Shown piece after piece: positions 17,283-26,500 of a stretch of 64,000 nucleotides of DNA. The notes under the pieces are model-generated. The model made no database searches. It worked only from the letters and a program-made list of their open reading frames with translations, and was not told the origin of the DNA. The translations under genes and the position numbers were made by a program. The number at the start of each line of letters is the position of its first letter. Within the stretch, counting starts at the first letter, position 1. The DNA is from Bdellovibrionales bacterium (GTDB lineage: Bacteria; Myxococcota; XYA12-FULL-58-9; SYDY01): assembly GCA_005801425.1 (NCBI GenBank), contig SYDY01000088.1, forward strand, positions 52,192 to 116,191. Direction: 5' to 3'.

Positions 17283-18145
17283 AAAAACATAAAGACGTCA
17301 TCCTCGCTGTTGGGGCGCTTCGCGAAGCGCCCGTGCGGCCTTTGAATCAAAATGTTATCGGGCGGTTCACGAACCGCCCCTACAAGAGAACACCTGATCT
17401 ACTTACATTTTTGATTTCCCCATTGGGCGATTTGATCTTGATTCCGTTGCGTACACTCTATGCCTGGCGTCGAATGGAGTGGTGCCGTGTGTGGACATAT
17501 GCCCATGATATGGGAGCACGAACGCTGCCCTTTGTGGGCATTGTTATGGCCTGCGTGGGCGTGATCATGGTGGTTCAGTCAGCCAATCAGGCGTTGCGTA
17601 TCATCGGTGACTTGAGTCCTCTGGGACCCATTTTTTTAGAACTTTTGGTGCGTGAAATGGGACCTGCGATTGTGGCATTGATGGTTTGCGCCCGTTGTGG
17701 TGCATCGCTTGCTGCGGAAGCAGGCATGCTCGTGGCGGGAGATCAATTGGATGCACTTCGATTGTGTGGAAGTGGAGCGACAACCTATCTATTTGGGCCG
17801 TCTTTGCTTGGGGGATTGCTCGTTCTGCCTGCTTTGGTTTTTTTTGGGACATGCATTGCCTATGGTGTAGGGGGTATTGCTGCCCATTTTATGTACGATG
17901 TAGGGTGGGGCACCTATTTTGATGTCTCTCACATGCGTATTGCGGATCCTGTGATTTGTATGGTGAAAGCCTCGATCTTTGGTCTTGTGATCCCTGTAAT
18001 GGCGATCCGGGCTGGGATCAATGCGAGGGGCGGTTCTGCAGGCGTTGGTCATGCTGCCACGGTTGGCGTGATCGGATCGTCGGTCATGGTGCTTGCATGT
18101 GATTTCTTTGTTGGGACTCTGGCGTATTTGTGGGTGCGGCCATGA
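17279..18145 (+). CDS. MlaE-family lipid ABC transporter permease, paralogue 2, with repeat-encoded insertion
   Basis: The 288-residue protein has the MlaE core from about residue 45, including the LLVREMGPAIVALMVCARCGASLAAEAGML stretch. The start is fixed by the ATGA overlap with the preceding permease. Residues 11-35 (VGALREAPVRPLNQNVIGRF and TNRPY) are encoded by a 75 bp palindromic element at 17309-17383, which keeps the frame open. The insertion lies before the first membrane helix, so it probably extends the cytoplasmic N-terminus. The next gene, mlaF-like, overlaps its stop (ATGA). Confidence 0.87.
   Translation: MKKHKDVILAVGALREAPVRPLNQNVIGRFTNRPYKRTPDLLTFLISPLGDLILIPLRTLYAWRRMEWCRVWTYAHDMGARTLPFVGIVMACVGVIMVVQSANQALRIIGDLSPLGPIFLELLVREMGPAIVALMVCARCGASLAAEAGMLVAGDQLDALRLCGSGATTYLFGPSLLGGLLVLPALVFFGTCIAYGVGGIAAHFMYDVGWGTYFDVSHMRIADPVICMVKASIFGLVIPVMAIRAGINARGGSAGVGHAATVGVIGSSVMVLACDFFVGTLAYLWVRP
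17309..17383. repeat. 75 bp double-hairpin family A element inside mlaE paralogue 2 (copy 2)
   Basis: It is the reverse complement of the copy at 10835-10909 with only about four base differences. Both hairpins are intact, with GGGCGCTTCGCGAAGCGCCC first and GGGCGGTTCACGAACCGCCC second. The length is 25 codons with no stop in the frame used. Confidence 0.88.
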
Positions 18146-18882
18146 TCCGGTTTGAACATGTGGCTAAACATTTTGGCAATCAAAATGTTTTACGTGATGT
18201 ATCCTATTGCGTTCCCAGGGGCCTGGTAAGTTTTGTTCTTGGTCGAAGTGGGGCAGGAAAAAGTGTTTTATCGAAGCTTGTGGTCGGTTTGCTGTATTCT
18301 GATAGTGGGTCGGTCTTTTTTGATAACGTGCTGATTAATACTTTGTCGGAACAGCATTTGCATGACGTTCGTATGCGATGCCAATACATCTTTCAGCATG
18401 CGACATTGTTCGATTCCTTGACGGTTCTTGACAATGTTGCACTGCCTATCCGCAAACATCGTGGGTTGAATGTTCGGGCGTCCCGTTTATTGGCAGAAGA
18501 ACAGCTTGCGCATTTGCACGTGGATGACATCGCCCAACAGATGCCTGAAACGTTGGGTCCAGGACAACGCAAACGTGTTGCTATTGCCCGTGCCATGGCC
18601 ATGCAGCCAGACTGCCTCTTGCTTGATGAACCGACCACAGGGCTTGATCCTGTGGCAGCACGGCGTGTGGATGCGTTGATCCGTGAGGTGAGTATTCGCG
18701 AAGGGATCACGTGCATGGTGGTTAGCCATGATCTGGTGTCGGTGCGATCGATTGCTGACAATGTGGCTTTTCTGCACGAAGGGTCGATTGCATTTCAGGG
18801 CAAAGTAGAGGAATTCTTTGCGAGCACGACACCTTGTGTGCGTCGCTTTTGTGGTGGGGATCATACGCATGGTAACCGGTGA
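18142..18882 (+). CDS. MlaF-like lipid transport ATPase
   Basis: The 246-residue ABC ATPase shows Walker A GRSGAGKS (34-41), Q-loop near Gln85, Walker B LLLDEP (159-164) and the H-loop SHD. The signature is LGPGQ (138-142) instead of the usual LSGGQ/LSGGM. It should power the MlaE permeases. ATG 18142 overlaps the stop of the second permease; a GTG at 18130 is less likely. No MlaB (STAS) or MlaC gene follows, so the complex is minimal, as in many non-enterobacterial MCE systems. Confidence 0.88.
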   Translation: MIRFEHVAKHFGNQNVLRDVSYCVPRGLVSFVLGRSGAGKSVLSKLVVGLLYSDSGSVFFDNVLINTLSEQHLHDVRMRCQYIFQHATLFDSLTVLDNVALPIRKHRGLNVRASRLLAEEQLAHLHVDDIAQQMPETLGPGQRKRVAIARAMAMQPDCLLLDEPTTGLDPVAARRVDALIREVSIREGITCMVVSHDLVSVRSIADNVAFLHEGSIAFQGKVEEFFASTTPCVRRFCGGDHTHGNR

Positions 18883-19798
18883 ATCGAAACTTTTGTCCAT
18901 GCAGATCCGCGTGGGGCTTTTTGTTTTGGCGGGTTCGCTCGTATTGATAGGTGCGATGGCCGTGTTGAGCCATTGGTCTTTTGAACCTACGCAACGGATA
19001 TTTGCCTCATTTTCCTACGCAGGAGGTTTGCAGAGTGGCGCGCCTGTGCGCCTCGGCGGTGTGCGCATTGGGAGTGTGGTTCGCTTGGAACTTCTCGATG
19101 AACCCCATGCACGTGAGAGTGGTCACACGGTGCGTGCGACGATCGATATTAAAAAAACTGCAGTGGCGTGGCTCAGGCGGGATGCCTGCTTGGCGATGAA
19201 TACCCAAGGTTTTATTGGTGAACCCTATTTAGAGTTGGTGCCTGGACGTGAAGAAGGAACGCGTATTGATGAAGGCGGGATTTTGTGCGGCATAAGTAGC
19301 CCCCCCATGTATCAGATTGCCGCCGACATGGCGACGTTGCTCCATGCTGCCGCAGGATTTGTGGAAAATTCATCCGATCTAAAATCGACGGTAGACGAAG
19401 CACGTGCCATCTTACACGAAGCCCATCGCATATTAATTTCTGAAGGTGCATTGCGAATCATGGTTGCGGATGCCGGTGTTAGTCTGGATGCGCTCAAACA
19501 GAATTTACCGTCGTTGCTTCGCGATGGGCGTGCTGCGACGTCTTCTCTCAAAGAGGGTGGTGTTGCCATGAATGCATTGCTTGACGATCCTGGGTTTAAG
19601 AAAGATCTTGAGAGTGTTCAGCAAAGTATTCACAAACTTGAAGTTTTAGCGACCAAAGCTGAAACGATTTTAGGTGTAATTGCATCAGGAGATGGCACTG
19701 TGGGCGGTTTGGTGACCGATCCGCAGCTTTACAATGATCTCAAAGCGCTCGTGAATGATTTGCGAAAAAATCCATGGAAGATGGTTTGGAAAAAGTAG
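18869..19798 (+). CDS. MlaD/MCE-domain lipid-binding protein
   Basis: The 309-residue protein has one N-terminal membrane anchor (about residues 14-35), then an MCE domain (FASFSYAGGLQSGAPVRLGGVRIGSV and MNTQGFIGEPYLELVPG, about 45-135), then a long helical tail (about 160-300) that probably forms a coiled-coil tunnel towards the outer membrane. ATG 18869 has GGGGA 8 nt upstream and overlaps the mlaF-like stop. It would receive lipids from the MlaE channel. The TAG stop codon belongs to a family A palindrome (19795-19817). Confidence 0.88.
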   Translation: MVTGESKLLSMQIRVGLFVLAGSLVLIGAMAVLSHWSFEPTQRIFASFSYAGGLQSGAPVRLGGVRIGSVVRLELLDEPHARESGHTVRATIDIKKTAVAWLRRDACLAMNTQGFIGEPYLELVPGREEGTRIDEGGILCGISSPPMYQIAADMATLLHAAAGFVENSSDLKSTVDEARAILHEAHRILISEGALRIMVADAGVSLDALKQNLPSLLRDGRAATSSLKEGGVAMNALLDDPGFKKDLESVQQSIHKLEVLATKAETILGVIASGDGTVGGLVTDPQLYNDLKALVNDLRKNPWKMVWKK

Positions 19799-19817
19799 GG
19801 GCGCAGCTTGCTGCGCC
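19795..19817. repeat. Family A palindrome supplying the mlaD stop codon
   Basis: GTAGGGGCGCAGC followed by TTGCTGCGCC; identical to the copy at 23627-23649. The TAG at 19796-19798 is the stop codon of the mlaD-like gene. It could also fold in the transcript, but no T-run follows, so a terminator role is unsupported. Confidence 0.85.
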
Positions 19818-19888
19818 TTTGTCTTGTAAAACTTCGTATTGACCCCCCATCCCGTTTTTGAGATGACTTTAACGCGGGGGGTTAAGAT

Positions 19889-20680
19889 TTGCGATATGTC
19901 ATCGGCATATTGGCGTTTCTGGCGTTGGGTCTGATCGGGGCCTACGTTGTAAGCGACGAGTTGCGTGCGCGATTGCAGGCTGAGTCTGGCTATCGTGCAT
20001 ACAAGGGCGGTCGTTTTGATGAAGCGATTGCCGAATATACCAGCGCGCTCAACAATATCGAAGACAAACGTGCTGTTCGACGCAATCTTGCCATGGCGCA
20101 TCTTGCACGCGCCCGTGAACTTCCCGCAGAAGAAGCTGTTATTCACATTGATGAAGTGGTTTCTCAACTTACGGCCGTGATCGTTGATGGCGTTGCTGAC
20201 AGTTCACTTTGGGAATTGCTTTTAAACACATGGGTAGAAACAGGGCGTGTGGATGAAGCGCAGGCATTTCTTGAACAACGTTTAGAAAAAGATCCCTCCG
20301 CAGAAAATTATCGATTGCTTGGATGGGTCAAGGCACAAAAATCTGATTTCCGTGGTGCACTTTTGGCTTATGAAAAACGTGCGGAACTTCTTCCCAATGA
20401 AGCCAATTCTTTTTCGTCGATTGCGATACTCACATGGGAGTGGATGCACCAAGACGGCCCAACCAACGATTACGAAGCGAAAACATTTTCAAAACGTGGT
20501 ATCGAAGCGGCGCTTATCGCAGAACGTTTGCAACCAGGACACGGCTCATCGCTTGTTTATGCGGGACTTCTTTACCGCGAACTCGCGAAACGCAGCAAAG
20601 ACCCCGCAGAAGTCGCAGCATTAACGGCCAGTGCTGAAAGTACCCTGGTGAAAGCGCGCGCTGGGAAAGGGACCCCGTAA
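19889..20680 (+). CDS. TPR-repeat protein with membrane anchor
   Basis: The 263-residue protein starts at TTG 19889, supported by a run of G (19876-19881) at 7-8 nt spacing. An N-terminal helix (about 3-20) anchors it or acts as a signal peptide. Tetratricopeptide-like repeats follow (AYKGGRFDEAIAEYTSALN; LLGWVKAQKSDFRGALLAYEKRAELLP). The stop overlaps the tonB start as TAATG, so it belongs to the TonB operon and may scaffold the envelope complex. No specific partner can be named. Confidence 0.75.
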   Translation: MRYVIGILAFLALGLIGAYVVSDELRARLQAESGYRAYKGGRFDEAIAEYTSALNNIEDKRAVRRNLAMAHLARARELPAEEAVIHIDEVVSQLTAVIVDGVADSSLWELLLNTWVETGRVDEAQAFLEQRLEKDPSAENYRLLGWVKAQKSDFRGALLAYEKRAELLPNEANSFSSIAILTWEWMHQDGPTNDYEAKTFSKRGIEAALIAERLQPGHGSSLVYAGLLYRELAKRSKDPAEVAALTASAESTLVKARAGKGTP

Positions 20681-21387
20681 TGCGACTATTTGGTGGCTAC
20701 GAAGAAGGCGATCGTGGCGCAAGCAAGCGCGCGGCGGGTATGATGTCTGCTGCGTTGCTTGGTTATTTTGTGCTTGGTTTGGGTGCCGTGATGATCCCTG
20801 CGTGGGCAGTCAAACTTGTTCCACAACCTATACTCGCAGTCACGTTGTTTGAAGGCGCACCCCCGCCTCCGCCGCCACCTCCACCCAGTGGAGGAGGGGC
20901 AGAGAATACACCCAAAACAGAGCCCGATGAACCGGAAGAACTCCAAGAGGTTGATCCCGATCAAGAAGTCAAACCCGACGAGGCACCGAAGGAAGAAAAT
21001 AAAGCCGCAGGTGTTGAAGGCGGTGTTGAGGGTGGCGTTGAAGGCGGTGAAGTGGGTGGCGTTGTGGGTGGTGTGATTGGGGGTGTTTTAGGTGAAGACA
21101 ATGCAAAAACATTGGTTCGTCCTCAACAAAAATTAAGCGGCGATTTGCCTGTATTCCCTGTGAGCATTCGTGCCCAAGGTGGCTCACAAAGTGTCGTGGT
21201 GATCGCACGTGTTTGCATTGGCACCACCGGGCAGGTGACCCAGGTTCAAATTCTTCGAGGTGAAGCGTTGTATAACGAGAATGTACAATCGGCTCTGCGT
21301 ACATGGCGGTATGAACCCTATCGTATGGGTGATGTACCAATTCCGGCATGTTTTCCTGTGACGCTTAATTTTCGCTTAAAGGGGTGA
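20680..21387 (+). CDS. tonB: TonB energy-transducing protein
   Basis: The 235-residue protein has one membrane helix (about 21-44), a run of nine prolines (61-69), an acidic linker, a Gly/Val-rich repeat (about 110-139: VEGG, VGGV, IGGV units) and a C-terminal TonB domain (about 150-235) ending in WRYEPYRMGDVPIPACFPVTLNFRLKG-type sequence. It couples the ExbB-ExbD proton motor to outer-membrane receptors; the receptor at 23567 is the likely partner. Overlap with the TPR gene and 4 bp spacing to exbB show an operon. The Gly-rich hinge is unusual beside the common Pro-Lys linker. Confidence 0.9.
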   Translation: MRLFGGYEEGDRGASKRAAGMMSAALLGYFVLGLGAVMIPAWAVKLVPQPILAVTLFEGAPPPPPPPPPSGGGAENTPKTEPDEPEELQEVDPDQEVKPDEAPKEENKAAGVEGGVEGGVEGGEVGGVVGGVIGGVLGEDNAKTLVRPQQKLSGDLPVFPVSIRAQGGSQSVVVIARVCIGTTGQVTQVQILRGEALYNENVQSALRTWRYEPYRMGDVPIPACFPVTLNFRLKG

Positions 21388-21391
21388 GACC

Positions 21392-22066
21392 ATGGATTTT
21401 AGTTTTATTGAGATGTGGCATGCGATGGGCTTTGTGGCCCGTTTGGTTGTGCTAATTTTGGCATTGATGGCCGTGGCTGTGACTGGCGTGAGTATTGAGC
21501 GCTATCGAACATTTCGTAACGCACGAAAGCGCGCCGATGGTTTTGTTCAAAAACTTCGCGCTGTGTTTGAACAAAATGCCGGCAAAGAAATGGAAGCAGT
21601 GAGTGCCATGGCCAAAGAACATGCAGGATCGCCTGTGGCTGCTGTGGCTTTGACGGCTGTTGAAGCTTTTTCCCGCCGTGATGGTCATGTGGATGCGCTT
21701 GATCTTGTGGTTGGGATCAACCGCGCCGTTGAACGAAGCATTGAACGAGAAACAAGCACGCTCAAATGGGGTTTGGGAGGTCTTGCAACCATTGCGACGA
21801 CAGCACCCTTCGTCGGTTTGTTCGGAACAGTCATCGGTATTATCACTGCGTTTCAAACCATGTCATCGACGGGTTCAGGAGGTTTGGATGCCGTCGCAGG
21901 TGGTATTGCTGAAGCCTTGGTTGCGACGGCGTTTGGTCTTGTGGTCGCCATTCCTGCGGTGGGTTTGTACAACTATTTCAGCGGCGTTGTAGATGGTTTT
22001 GTGATCGATATGGATGAAGTGGCGTCAGAGCTTGTGGAAGTTGTTCTTCTCCGAGATGTCCGATGA
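21392..22066 (+). CDS. exbB: ExbB/TolQ/MotA proton channel protein
   Basis: The 224-residue protein has three membrane helices (about 13-33, 128-150 and 170-192) and the MotA/TolQ/ExbB signature WGLGGLATIATTAPFVGLFGTV. It is the pentameric stator of the TonB motor in the inner membrane. ATG 21392 is preceded by GGGGTGAGA. The stop overlaps the first exbD (ATGA). TolQ is possible by family, but the adjacent tonB and receptor genes favour ExbB. Confidence 0.9.
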   Translation: MDFSFIEMWHAMGFVARLVVLILALMAVAVTGVSIERYRTFRNARKRADGFVQKLRAVFEQNAGKEMEAVSAMAKEHAGSPVAAVALTAVEAFSRRDGHVDALDLVVGINRAVERSIERETSTLKWGLGGLATIATTAPFVGLFGTVIGIITAFQTMSSTGSGGLDAVAGGIAEALVATAFGLVVAIPAVGLYNYFSGVVDGFVIDMDEVASELVEVVLLRDVR

Positions 22067-22545
22067 AACAGGCACGTCGCGCCGATATAACGCTTTGGCG
22101 AAAACTTGAAATGCTGGACACACCGGCACGTCAGGCGCGTGTGCATGGGCGAACAGGCACGACCCAATCGGCGGATATTAATATCACGCCTTTGGTTGAT
22201 GTTGTGTTGGTGCTTCTTATTATCTTCATGGTTGTAACGCCCATGCTTGCCCGCGAAATAGCACTTCCACGGGTGGTTTCGCCTATGAGCTGGGTGGGCA
22301 GCGAAGATGAAATTCGTGTGGCCATTGACGCCAAATCAACCTTGTTTGTTGGCAAAGAAGAAGTGTCCCGAGAAAATTTACCGAAGCAACTTGCGGCTGC
22401 GGTCAACAAAAGCAAAAGTCGTCATGTTTATTTGGAGGTGGACCAAGAAGTCGATTTCGCCTTGGTTCGTGTGGTGCTTGAAGTATTGCGCGATCTCGGC
22501 TTGTCCACGGTAGGCCTTGGTGCGCTTGTGGATGCGGAGACTTAA
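22063..22545 (+). CDS. exbD: ExbD/TolR biopolymer transport protein 1
   Basis: The 160-residue protein has a cytoplasmic N-terminus of about 35 residues and a single helix beginning INITPLVDVVLVLLIIFMVV, whose Asp is the proton-carrying residue of ExbD. A periplasmic domain of about 100 residues follows. The start overlaps exbB (ATGA). It pairs with the second exbD, 3 bp downstream; two ExbD genes per motor are common in this part of the bacterial tree. Confidence 0.9.
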   Translation: MKQARRADITLWRKLEMLDTPARQARVHGRTGTTQSADINITPLVDVVLVLLIIFMVVTPMLAREIALPRVVSPMSWVGSEDEIRVAIDAKSTLFVGKEEVSRENLPKQLAAAVNKSKSRHVYLEVDQEVDFALVRVVLEVLRDLGLSTVGLGALVDAET

Positions 22546-22548
22546 CGT

Positions 22549-22971
22549 ATGGGAATGGTCGCAAGCAAAGGCGGAAAATGTTCGGGCATCAATATCACGC
22601 CCTTGGTTGACGTGGTTTTGGTGCTATTGATTATTTTTATGGTGTTAAGCCCTACGGCAAGTTTTTATGTTCCCAATGCATTGCCTAAAAAAAGTGATCG
22701 CGATGTGAGTGTTGTGGTTCGTCAAGAACAGGCCATTGTTCAGCTTCTTCACGATGGGTCGCATTTGTTTCAAGGAAATCCGATTCAGCTGTTGGCATTT
22801 CCTGATGCGGTTCGTGGATTTTTAGAAGAGCGTAAAGACAAGACGGTTTTTTTCTCGGTGCAAGATGGTGTTCATTATGGCGAAGTGGCGCGTTGGATGG
22901 CGCTTGCGCGTGCATCTGGTGCGAGCACGGTCGCACTTCAAGTCACAGGACCGAAGGAGCATGAAGGATGA
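22549..22971 (+). CDS. ExbD/TolR biopolymer transport protein 2
   Basis: The 140-residue protein has the same helix as its neighbour (INITPLVDVVLVLLIIFMVL, about 16-35) with the conserved Asp, and a shorter periplasmic domain. It differs clearly from the first ExbD in the periplasmic part, so the two may form a heterodimer inside the ExbB ring or serve different TonB partners. The stop overlaps the lipoprotein gene start (ATGATG). Confidence 0.88.
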   Translation: MGMVASKGGKCSGINITPLVDVVLVLLIIFMVLSPTASFYVPNALPKKSDRDVSVVVRQEQAIVQLLHDGSHLFQGNPIQLLAFPDAVRGFLEERKDKTVFFSVQDGVHYGEVARWMALARASGASTVALQVTGPKEHEG

Positions 22972-23552
22972 TGCAAAAAAAATTAGGGCTCATGATGATT
23001 TTGTTCTTGTGGGGGTGCGGTGACAATGTGAAAGACACCGCGCCACCAGGCATTCGTGAGATTCATTATGTGTCGAATGATACAACAACGCCATTGGAAC
23101 AGTACAAAGCTTCTGAGGTGGTTGTCAGAGATGATCTTGGGGACTACGAAGTTGAACGCAAGGGACGTGTTGAGATTGTCCTGACAGAGCTTATCGATGG
23201 TGATTCACTCGAAGTGGTTGACCTCGACAACGATGGGATGGTGGTCGCATTGATCCCACGTCTCGATGTCTTTGTTCTTGAAAATATGACGGCGTCGCCC
23301 CCAGCGGCGATCCCTTTTTCTTTTGTCTATCAATCGAGTGGTTTAAAACCGGGTGCACCACCGGCCATAGTCTTATCGCCTACCGATGCTTCGGGATTTC
23401 CTGCAGATGCGGTGATCCGTTTGTCGCTTCGTTCGGGAAGTATTTGGGATCATGCTGGAAATCGTTTGGGTGATGTTCCGCCGGTAGCAGGTGCAACACC
23501 TGATCAGGAATTTGTAACTTCGACTGTATTTTTGACCAAAGCAGCACCGTAA
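22968..23552 (+). CDS. Lipoprotein of the TonB operon
   Basis: The 194-residue protein has a lipoprotein signal peptide (MMILFLWGC, lipidated Cys17). The mature part looks like a bacterial Ig-like domain with polar beta strands and the sequence PTDASGFPADAVIRLSLRSGSIWDHAGNRLGD, typical of Big_5 domains. It is translationally coupled to exbD2 and followed 14 bp later by the TonB-dependent receptor. It may be a surface or periplasmic accessory of that receptor, but no ligand is evident. Confidence 0.72.
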   Translation: MMQKKLGLMMILFLWGCGDNVKDTAPPGIREIHYVSNDTTTPLEQYKASEVVVRDDLGDYEVERKGRVEIVLTELIDGDSLEVVDLDNDGMVVALIPRLDVFVLENMTASPPAAIPFSFVYQSSGLKPGAPPAIVLSPTDASGFPADAVIRLSLRSGSIWDHAGNRLGDVPPVAGATPDQEFVTSTVFLTKAAP

Positions 23553-23566
23553 TTAGGGGGATCTAA

Positions 23567-26500
23567 ATGGGTGGGGGAATGTTCAATCTGCGCAGGGCGA
23601 AAGCCTGGGTGGTATTGTTGTGTCTTGTAGGGGCGCAGCTTGCTGCGCCTGCATACGCAGGTACCACAGGCGCAGTGCGTGGTACGGTAACAGAAAAAGA
23701 AACCGGCAAACCCATGGGCGGTGTGACGGTGGTTGCAACTTCGCCGGCATTGCAGGGCGAAGAAGCGGCGCTGACCGACACGGAAGGCCGTTATCGCCTG
23801 ATCAATCTTCCGCCGGGCGTTTACAAGGTGATGTTCATTTTTGTGGACACCACCATCGAGCGTACCAAAGTTGAAGTCAACGTTGATAAAACCGTGAGCT
23901 TGGATGCAGCGATCCCAACATCGGGTGCTGCGGGTGAAAGTTACGTCATTGAAGAGGAAGCACCCGCCATCGATGTCGCCACAAGCACGAACGGTATTAT
24001 TCTTAAAAAAGAATTCATACAAAATACGCCCATTGGTCGTACGCGTAATTTTGAAGAAGCGATGAATGTATTGCCATCGGCTTCTAATGATGAATTCGGC
24101 GTTTCGGTGGGCGGTTCGACATCCCCTGAAAACTCCTATGTGATTGATGGACTCAATACGACCGATCCTGCTTTGGGTTTGCTTGGCTCACGTTTGGTCC
24201 TCGAGTTTGTGGAGCAATTTGAACTTAAAGAAGGGGGTTACGGGGCGGAGTTTGGTCGTTCGACGGGGGGGTTCATGAACGTTGTCACCAAAAGTGGTGG
24301 CAATGAATTTCATGGTTCGGCTTTTGTTTATTATCGTCCAGGATTTTTACAAGGCAACACCAAACAGGTTTTTCGTGCAGGGGAATCACTCGCGCGCCAA
24401 AGTCAACTTGATTACTACATGAATGCTGGTTTTGAATTGGGTGGTCCCATTATCAAAGACAAACTTTGGTTTCACGTGGGTTATGCCCCTGAAATTCAAT
24501 CCATCAACTGGAAACGTGTTTTTCTTGCGAGAACCCTCAATGCAGCAGGCGACGGTGTGATCCGCGATGCCGATGGTATTCCTGTGACATCGCCTGTGGG
24601 TCATGAAACATACAGTTCAAGGGGTGTTGTTCATCAATTTACCACCAAGCTCACCCATGAAATTGCACAAGGTCATCGTCATTCTCTCACCGTGCGTGGT
24701 GCACCGACGACATTTGATGGTGCAGTCACCAATCCCTTTGATCCCAATTCGCCATCGCTTTCCGTGAATGGTGATCCGGACACATTCAAGTTCACACAAT
24801 TTTCGGGGAACGTGGATGGCATTTATAAATACACGGGCGAAATGCTTAATAAAAAATTACAAACCGAAGCATGGCTGGGTTGGCACCATCAGCGTAGTTA
24901 TTACAATCCGACCAATGGCACTGTGGGCCAAACGCCCATGCGTTCATGGAATATGGATCGAACATTGTTCGCCGCTTCTGCTGAAAGCCGTGGTTTGCCT
25001 CAAGAATGCATGGGCGATGGATTGACGTTGGCAGATACCAGCCGATGTGTTGTCCAAAATTACACATCGCAGGGTTTTGGTTCTGGTATGCTTCAAGATT
25101 CAACACTGGATCGCTATACGCAAAAAGCGGCAATCACAGGAAATTTTGATGGTGCGGGTTTGCACCAAACCAAATTGGGCATCGATTTTGAACAAAACAC
25201 ATTCAAAGATACACGGACGTACACGGGCGGTGGAAGTTTTACCTATCGGCCTGGTCCCGGCTATTTTCGCTGGCGTGAATTTTACGCGAATGATGCGAAT
25301 GCGACAGATGCACAGCGCGCACAAGCTGCACCGTCGTTGTCTTCGGACACCGCATCATACAATTACGCGGTATTTCTTCAGGACAGTTGGAATCCCGATA
25401 AAAATCAGCGTTTAACCATCAATTACGGTTTGCGATGGGAAGCCCAAGAATTTTACGGCGTTAAAATGCACGATGGTCGTGTGGTCTCGCGTACTGAACA
25501 GCAAAAGGCATTTGGCATTTATGACAATATAGCGCCGCGTGTGGGCTTTGTTTGGGATTTCTTAGGCAACGGCAAGTCGCGTTTCTTTGGTCACTGGGGC
25601 AAGTATTATCAATCCGTACCGCTCGACATGACCAACCGGTCCTTTGGCGGTGAATCACAGCGCATGCGTTATTATTCCGATGGAAGCAAGGTGCAGCCCG
25701 GTCAAGATGCCGCAACACCGTGCACATCCGATGGAACGCCAACGGGGACTGTGCTTGATCCCACGCAGGTCACTGATCCACGAACTCAGTGTACCCAATA
25801 CAAAGTATCCACACTTGGTTCTGATGGCGCCTTGGTTTCGCCAGGTATCAAAGGCCAGTATATCCAAGAATATATTTTGGGTACGGAAGTTGAATGGAAA
25901 AAATGGGTGATGGGTGTGACCGGGATCCATCGCGGTATTGGACGCGTGATCGAAGATGTATCCACCGATGGTGGCAATACGTACATGTTTGCAAATCCGG
26001 GTTCTTTTGATGAAAGCCAGCTCGACAAACTCAGCGAACGTATTGCGCGCGAGACCAACGATTATGAACGTGCACGTATGATTTTGCTGCGTGATCAATC
26101 CAAAGCGATCAATACATTCCCTAAACCTAAACGTGATTACTATGCGTTGCAATTTCAGGTAAGTCGTCGTTTTAATGAAAATTTCTTTGTGCGAGGATCG
26201 TATTTGTTGTCGACGACACGCGGCAATTACCCTGGTTTGTTTTCAGACAACAACGGTCAGCTGGATCCCAACTTGACGAGTCAATACGATTTGGTTGAAT
26301 TGCTCGATAATCGCAATGGGCCTTTACCCGGCGATCATCGTCATCGCTTGAAAGCCGACGGTTTCTACCAATACAGCTTTAAGAAAATCCCTGTAGGTAT
26401 TGTGATTGGTGGGTCGGTGCGCGTGCAGAGTGGTGCGCCCATCGATGTTCTCGGTGCCCACATGGTGTATGGCAATAACGAAGTGTTTATTTTGCCGCGT

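Noticed and set aside
19795-19817. Family A palindromes as Rho-independent terminators
   Set aside because: The hairpins fit, but no T-run follows in any copy and several copies lie inside genes.
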